Shown here piece by piece: positions 60,341-64,000 of a stretch of 64,000 nt of DNA (position 1 is its first letter; every line of letters starts with the position of its first letter). Made by a program: the position numbers and the translations under genes. The DNA is from Nocardia mexicana NBRC 108244 (GTDB taxonomy: Bacteria > Actinomycetota > Actinomycetes > Mycobacteriales > Mycobacteriaceae): NCBI RefSeq assembly GCF_001613165.1, contig NZ_BDBV01000044.1:1-64000 (forward strand). The letters run 5' to 3'. A model generated the notes under the pieces. The model saw nothing but the letters and a program-made list of their open reading frames with translations, searched no databases and had not been told where the DNA came from.

Positions 60341-61154
60341 GCGGCGATGGTGGATCGCGGTCGCGGTCCTCGCGGTGGTGGCGGCGTACGCGCTGTTCGT
60401 GCCGTGGTTCACCGATATCGACGACCGCCTCACCGATTTCGCGGTGGCCCGGCAGGCGCCGTCGGGGCAGCACTGGTTCGGCACCGATGCCGCGGGCCGG
60501 GACCTGTTCGTGCGCATCGCCGCGGCCATCCGCGTCTCGCTGCTGGTCGCGATCGGATCCGCGCTGCTGGCAACGGTTCTCGGCACCCTGGTCGGCACGC
60601 TCGCCGCGCTGGCCGGTGGCTGGACGGACCGGCTGGTCATGCGGGTGGCCGACACCACCAATGCCCTCCCGCACCTGCTGCTGGGGATCGTCATCGTGGC
60701 CCTGTTCCGCGGCAGCGTCCCCGCCGTGGTGTTGTCCATCGGGCTCACCCACTGGGTGCAGGTGGCGCGGGTCGTGCGCGCGGAGGCGCTGAGCCTGCGC
60801 GAACGCGAATACCTCAGTGCCGCAAGGCTGGCCGGTGCGAGTCGGGGTCATCTGCTGCTGCGTCACCTGCTGCCCGCCGTCGCTCCGCAGGCCGTCATCG
60901 CGGTGGTGCTGCTGCTCCCGCACGCCGTGTGGCACGAATCGACGCTGTCGTTCCTCGGATTCGGCCTGCCGCCGCACGCTCCGAGCCTGGGCACCCTGCT
61001 CGCGGAGGCGCGCGGATCGCTGCTGCTCGGCGGCTGGTGGACGCTGGCGTTCCCCGCGGGAGTCCTCGTCGTCGCCACGGTGGCCGTGGCGGTCGCCGGA
61101 TCGGCGTTGCGCGCCTTGCTGATACCGCCGAAACCGACGAAGGTGGTCTCGTGA
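60333..61154 (+). CDS. Peptide/nickel-type ABC permease 2 (DppC/NikC-like)
   Basis: A 273-residue permease. HWFGTDAAGRDLFVRIAAAI after the first helix is the DppC/NikC hallmark; REYLSAARLAGASRGHLLLR is the EAA loop; WHESTLSFLGFGLPPHAPSL is a conserved late motif. It forms a heterodimer with the product of 59330. Confidence 0.93.
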   Translation: MAERRWWIAVAVLAVVAAYALFVPWFTDIDDRLTDFAVARQAPSGQHWFGTDAAGRDLFVRIAAAIRVSLLVAIGSALLATVLGTLVGTLAALAGGWTDRLVMRVADTTNALPHLLLGIVIVALFRGSVPAVVLSIGLTHWVQVARVVRAEALSLREREYLSAARLAGASRGHLLLRHLLPAVAPQAVIAVVLLLPHAVWHESTLSFLGFGLPPHAPSLGTLLAEARGSLLLGGWWTLAFPAGVLVVATVAVAVAGSALRALLIPPKPTKVVS

Positions 61155-62062
61155 CCGTCACCGATGCGACCACCCGCAGCGGCCTCGGCATCGAGTCGCT
61201 GACGGTCCGAATTCCGGTGCATCGCAACAGGATCGTGCACGCCGCGACCGAGGTGGCGCTCGCGGCGCCGCGCGGCCGCGTGACCGCCCTGGTCGGCGAG
61301 TCCGGCTGCGGCAAGTCGATCGTCGCGAGTGCCGTGATGGGGTTGCTGCCACCCGGCGCGCTGGTCACCGGCTCGGTGGCGGTGTCCACCGGCGACGGCG
61401 CCGTCGATGCGCGCACCGCGGGCGAAGCCTATCGCGGTCGGCACGTGGGCCTCGTACCCCAGTCTCCGGCAACGTCTTTCACCCCGGTGCGCACCGTCGG
61501 CTCCCAGCTCGCCGAGACGATCGCGGCCCTGGGCTCGCCGCACTCCTGCGCCGAACTGGCAGAGTGCGCCGGATTTCCCGTCGAGGCACTGGACCGGTAT
61601 CCGCACGAGCTGTCCGGCGGTATGGCGCAGCGCGCCGCCATCGCCGCGGCCCTGGCCGGTGACCCGGACACCCTGGTGGCCGACGAACCCACCTCCGGGC
61701 TCGACCGGGACCGCACCGACCGGGTGCTGCGGCTGCTGCGCGAGCGTGCCGATGCCGGGGCCGCCGTTCTGCTCATCACCCACGACCTGGCCGCGTTGAT
61801 CCGCACCCGGATCGCCGACACCGTCGCCGTCATGTACGCCTCGTACATCATGGAGTGCGGTCCCGCGGACCAGGTGCTCGACGACCCCTGGCACGAGTAC
61901 ACGCGCGATCTGCTGGCGGCGCTGCCCGGCCGGGGGCTGCGACCGCTGCCGCATCCGACGCCGGAGCTGACCGATCTCGCGCCGGAGCGGTGTCCCTACC
62001 TCGGCGGACCCACGACCTCGGTGACACGGGGAGCCCGCACGATTCGCGAACGGAGCCGGTGA
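61151..62062 (+). CDS. Peptide/nickel-type ABC ATPase 1 (DppD/NikD-like)
   Basis: A 303-residue ATPase: Walker A GESGCGKSI, signature LSGGMAQRAAIAAALA, Walker B LVADEPTSGLD and switch His LLITHDLAAL. The C-terminal region after WHEYTRDLLAALPG is the oligopeptide/nickel-type extension but lacks the full Cys cluster seen in some DppD proteins (one Cys, RCPYLGG). GTG start overlaps the previous stop. Confidence 0.92.
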   Translation: MTVTDATTRSGLGIESLTVRIPVHRNRIVHAATEVALAAPRGRVTALVGESGCGKSIVASAVMGLLPPGALVTGSVAVSTGDGAVDARTAGEAYRGRHVGLVPQSPATSFTPVRTVGSQLAETIAALGSPHSCAELAECAGFPVEALDRYPHELSGGMAQRAAIAAALAGDPDTLVADEPTSGLDRDRTDRVLRLLRERADAGAAVLLITHDLAALIRTRIADTVAVMYASYIMECGPADQVLDDPWHEYTRDLLAALPGRGLRPLPHPTPELTDLAPERCPYLGGPTTSVTRGARTIRERSR

Positions 62063-62688
62063 TGCTCGCGGCGGAGGCGGTGACGGTCGGCTACGGACGC
62101 GGCGAAACCGTCATCGACACGGTCGATTTCGCGGTCGAGCCGGGCCGGCTGATCGGGCTGTCCGGTGAATCCGGTTCCGGGAAAACCACTCTCGTGCGGA
62201 CCCTGGCGGGCCTGGTGACGCCGCGCGCGGGCACGGTCACCCTGGACGGTGCGCCGCTGGCACGCGCGCCGCGCGGCGCCGTGGCCGTGGTCTTCCAGTC
62301 GCCGCGGGCCGCCACCAATCCGCGCTTCACCCTGGCGCGGATCATCGGCGAGCCCGCCCGCATTCGCGGCGAGCGCGAGCCCGATATCGGATCCCTCTGT
62401 GCCGCAGTCGGTGTGACACCGGACCTGCTGGACCGCCGTCCGCACGAAGTGAGCGACGGGCAGCTGCAGCGGGCCTGCGTCGCCCGCGCGCTGGCGCAGC
62501 GCCCCCGCTATCTGCTGTGCGACGAGGCGACCGCCATGCTGGACGCGGCGACCACGGCGGCGATCATGCGGCTGATCATGAATCGCGCGGCCGACGAGGG
62601 GATCGGCGTCCTGGTCGTGGCCCACGATCAGGACCTGCTCGATGCCTGCTGTGACCGTGTCGTGCCCATGGTGCCGAACGCTTCCTGA
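62062..62688 (+). CDS. Peptide/nickel-type ABC ATPase 2 (NikE-like, short)
   Basis: A 208-residue ATPase, shorter than usual because the C-terminal oligopeptide extension is missing. Walker A GESGSGKTT, Walker B YLLCDEATAMLD and switch His VVAHDQD are present. The signature reads VSDGQLQRA with Asp in place of the first Gly of LSGGQ, which occurs in some NikE/DppF proteins. ATG overlaps the previous stop (TGATG). Last gene of the operon. Confidence 0.9.
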   Translation: MLAAEAVTVGYGRGETVIDTVDFAVEPGRLIGLSGESGSGKTTLVRTLAGLVTPRAGTVTLDGAPLARAPRGAVAVVFQSPRAATNPRFTLARIIGEPARIRGEREPDIGSLCAAVGVTPDLLDRRPHEVSDGQLQRACVARALAQRPRYLLCDEATAMLDAATTAAIMRLIMNRAADEGIGVLVVAHDQDLLDACCDRVVPMVPNAS

Positions 62689-62721
62689 AGCCGTCTTCAG
62701 GCTGGTTCAGGTTGGCTTCAG
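62685..62721 (+). promoter_or_regulatory. TTCAG direct repeats and inverted repeat after the importer operon
   Basis: TTCAG occurs at 62696, 62706 and 62717 (10-11 bp apart), the spacing bound by OmpR/PhoB-type regulators. The outer CTGAAGCC (62685-62692) and GGCTTCAG (62714-62721) also form a perfect 8-bp stem, so it could instead be the operon terminator. Confidence 0.4.
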
Positions 62722-62788
62722 CCGCTTCTTGCGACCGTATCGGATGTCCGAGGCGTCACAGCCGACAACGAGAGGTGCGGTCAGGTTC

Positions 62789-62986
62789 ATGTACCAGACA
62801 GTGCGTATCGATGGACATCCCTATCAAGTACTCGGCAGCGCTCGGCTATCGCTGATGTCGCGCGCCTGCTACGGCAAGTATCGCTTCACGCTCCGACGGG
62901 TATCGGACGGTTCGCTGTGGACGGCCTTCGGGGCCTGGGTCACCCCGGCATCCGAACTGGTGCGGTCCGGTAGCCCCGCCCGGTGA
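62789..62986 (+). CDS. Small hypothetical protein
   Basis: A 65-residue basic protein (MYQTVRIDGHPYQVLGSARL, CYGKYRFTLRRVSDGSLWTA) not recognised. No signal peptide. The start ATG 62789 is preceded by GAGAGGTGCGG at some distance. It has TTCAG repeats and possible promoter upstream and stands alone between the importer operon and the P450. Coding status is plausible from residue mix but unproven. Confidence 0.45.
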   Translation: MYQTVRIDGHPYQVLGSARLSLMSRACYGKYRFTLRRVSDGSLWTAFGAWVTPASELVRSGSPAR

Positions 62987-63004
62987 TCCGGAGGGCGCCG
63001 GGCA

Positions 63005-63034
63005 TTGACCTGTGAATCCGGATTCACGTAGGCT
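63005..63034 (+). promoter_or_regulatory. Promoter of the P450 gene
   Basis: TTGACC (63005-63010) and TAGGCT (63029-63034), 18 bp apart, make a good SigA-type promoter, with transcription starting near 63041. The spacer is filled by the first of two operator palindromes. Confidence 0.65.
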
Positions 63035-63052
63035 GTGAATCCGGATTCACAG
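63012..63052. promoter_or_regulatory. Two identical TetR-type operator palindromes
   Basis: GTGAATCCGGATTCAC occurs twice as a perfect 16-bp palindrome (63012-63027 and 63035-63050). The second extends to a perfect 20-bp palindrome CTGTGAATCCGGATTCACAG. The centres are 23 bp apart. One sits between -35 and -10, the other over the start of transcription, so a bound repressor would shut the promoter. No TetR gene is in the window. Confidence 0.85.
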
Positions 63053-63072
63053 CCTCGGCAGAGGAGATAACG

Positions 63073-64000
63073 ATGCCCGTCACCACCGCCCTTCCGCCCG
63101 GACCGCGCCTGCCCGCCGCACTGCAATCCGCGCAGTGGCTGCTCGGCTCGACATCGCTGCTGGACCGATGTCACCGGCGGTACGGCGACATGTTCACGCT
63201 GAACCTGATCGCGAAGACGGCCGCCGGTCCCGGCGCCGACCCGAGCCACGGGCGGTGGGTCTTCCTCGCGAGGCCGGAGCACGTCAAGCAGGTGTTCACG
63301 GCCGATCCGGACGTGGTGCGGACCGGCGACACGAATCGGTTCCTGGAGCAGCTGGTCGGGCCGCGCTCGATCCTGGTGTCGGACGAGCCGGAGCATATGA
63401 GCGAGCGCAAGCTCCTGCTGCCGCCGTTGCACGGCGCCCACATCGACGGCTACGGTGCGCTGATGTCGGATATCGCCGCGGCGCAGATGCGGCGGTGGCC
63501 GACGGGGGAGCCCTTCGCGCTGTGGCCGCGCATGCAGGAGATCACGCTCGAGGTGATCGTCCGGGCCGTGTTCGGTATCTCGGAGCCGCGGCGACTCGAC
63601 CACGTGACGCGCCTGCTGGCGCGGATGCTCAATCGCATGACGAATCCGCTCTGGCTCGCCCCGCACGCGGTGTTGGCGGCGTTGGTCGGCGGCCGTGGCC
63701 AGCAGCTGCCCGGATCGGCCCGGTCCCTCATCGACCCGGTCGACGACGTCATCCGGGAGGAGATCACCCACCGGCGCGGGGTCCGGGATATCGACCGCCG
63801 CAACGACATTCTGTCCCTGCTCATCCGATCCGAGTACTCCGACGGGACCCGGATGAGCGACGATCGACTGCGCGACGAGCTGATGACACTGCTCGTCGCC
63901 GGTCACGAGTCGACCGCCACCGCCCTGGCCTGGGCGTTCCAGCTGCTGCTGCACCATCCGGACAAGATCGCCCGCCTGCGTGCCGAATTCGACAGCGGTG
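63073..64000 (+). CDS. Cytochrome P450, 5' part
   Basis: The frame is open to the window edge (309 residues seen). PPGPRLPAALQSAQWLLGS at the start, SDEPEHMSERKLLLPPLHGA (helix C region) and the I-helix oxygen-activation motif LLVAGHESTATALAWAFQLL identify a P450. The heme Cys lies beyond the window. It lacks a membrane anchor, so it is soluble. RBS GAGGAG precedes the ATG. Control by a TetR-type repressor through the double palindrome is expected; the substrate is unknown. Confidence 0.93.
   Translation, partial: MPVTTALPPGPRLPAALQSAQWLLGSTSLLDRCHRRYGDMFTLNLIAKTAAGPGADPSHGRWVFLARPEHVKQVFTADPDVVRTGDTNRFLEQLVGPRSILVSDEPEHMSERKLLLPPLHGAHIDGYGALMSDIAAAQMRRWPTGEPFALWPRMQEITLEVIVRAVFGISEPRRLDHVTRLLARMLNRMTNPLWLAPHAVLAALVGGRGQQLPGSARSLIDPVDDVIREEITHRRGVRDIDRRNDILSLLIRSEYSDGTRMSDDRLRDELMTLLVAGHESTATALAWAFQLLLHHPDKIARLRAEFDSG

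Overview
The window looks like a chromosome segment of a Nocardia-like actinomycete (order Mycobacteriales). The DNA is very GC-rich with many GTG starts. The ribosomal alpha operon ends in truA and is followed by an ESX-4-like type VII secretion (T7SS) locus, an order also known from mycobacteria. F420-, mycothiol- and ESX-linked families are present. No tRNA, rRNA, CRISPR array, insertion sequence or prophage was recognised. Genus-level assignment is inference from gene content and order.

Layout. (1) 1-1350: the start of a proline-rich, repeat-bearing protein on the minus strand, possibly an EspI/MinD-like ESX accessory protein. It is preceded by 77-bp tandem elements that each carry a tiny ORF whose stop overlaps the next start (GTGA). 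(2) 1532-7785: an MFS transporter, then infA-rpmJ-rpsM-rpsK-rpsD-rpoA-rplQ and truA. (3) 7896-14526: housekeeping and accessory genes, including an F420-type oxidoreductase, a CsoR-type copper sensor with its operator, MTA phosphorylase, an epimerase with a roughly 200-residue low-complexity insertion inside its Rossmann fold, and an FMN reductase.

(4) 14609-29117: ESX-4-like core: eccE, eccB, mycP, eccD, eccC, two WXG100 genes and a transmembrane Ser/Thr kinase. A K+ channel gene and a PNPOx-fold gene sit inside the locus. (5) 29218-42274: an accessory island continuing the T7SS theme. It has three tandem paralogous lipoproteins and a fourth further on, a small secreted protein, a second WXG100 pair followed by a probable T7SS polymorphic toxin and its immunity protein, a metallophosphoesterase, the Rv3446c-like T7SS-associated membrane protein and an FHA protein. 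The kinase, FHA protein, lipoproteins and secretion machine plausibly form one envelope system. A shared leader with a TAGGAT -10 box precedes both the lipoprotein operon and the Rv3446c-like gene.

(6) 42296-51393: a seven-gene minus-strand operon for uptake and CoA-dependent catabolism of an unknown acid (polar amino-acid type ABC transporter, NDP-forming acyl-CoA synthetase, two crotonases), divergent from an RpiR regulator. A PfkB-family protein lacking the catalytic Asp follows the regulator. (7) 51398-57244: a PAP2-type membrane enzyme, a DUF2867 protein, a divergent EamA exporter/LysR pair sharing a palindromic operator, an ABC-2/DUF3533-like membrane protein and a tandem ABM-domain protein. 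(8) 57312-62688: an ArsR sensor divergent from a five-gene peptide/nickel-type ABC importer. (9) 62789-64000: a small orphan ORF and the 5' part of a cytochrome P450 whose promoter carries two identical TetR-type palindromes. The first gene (3' end) and the last gene (3' end) run off the window.
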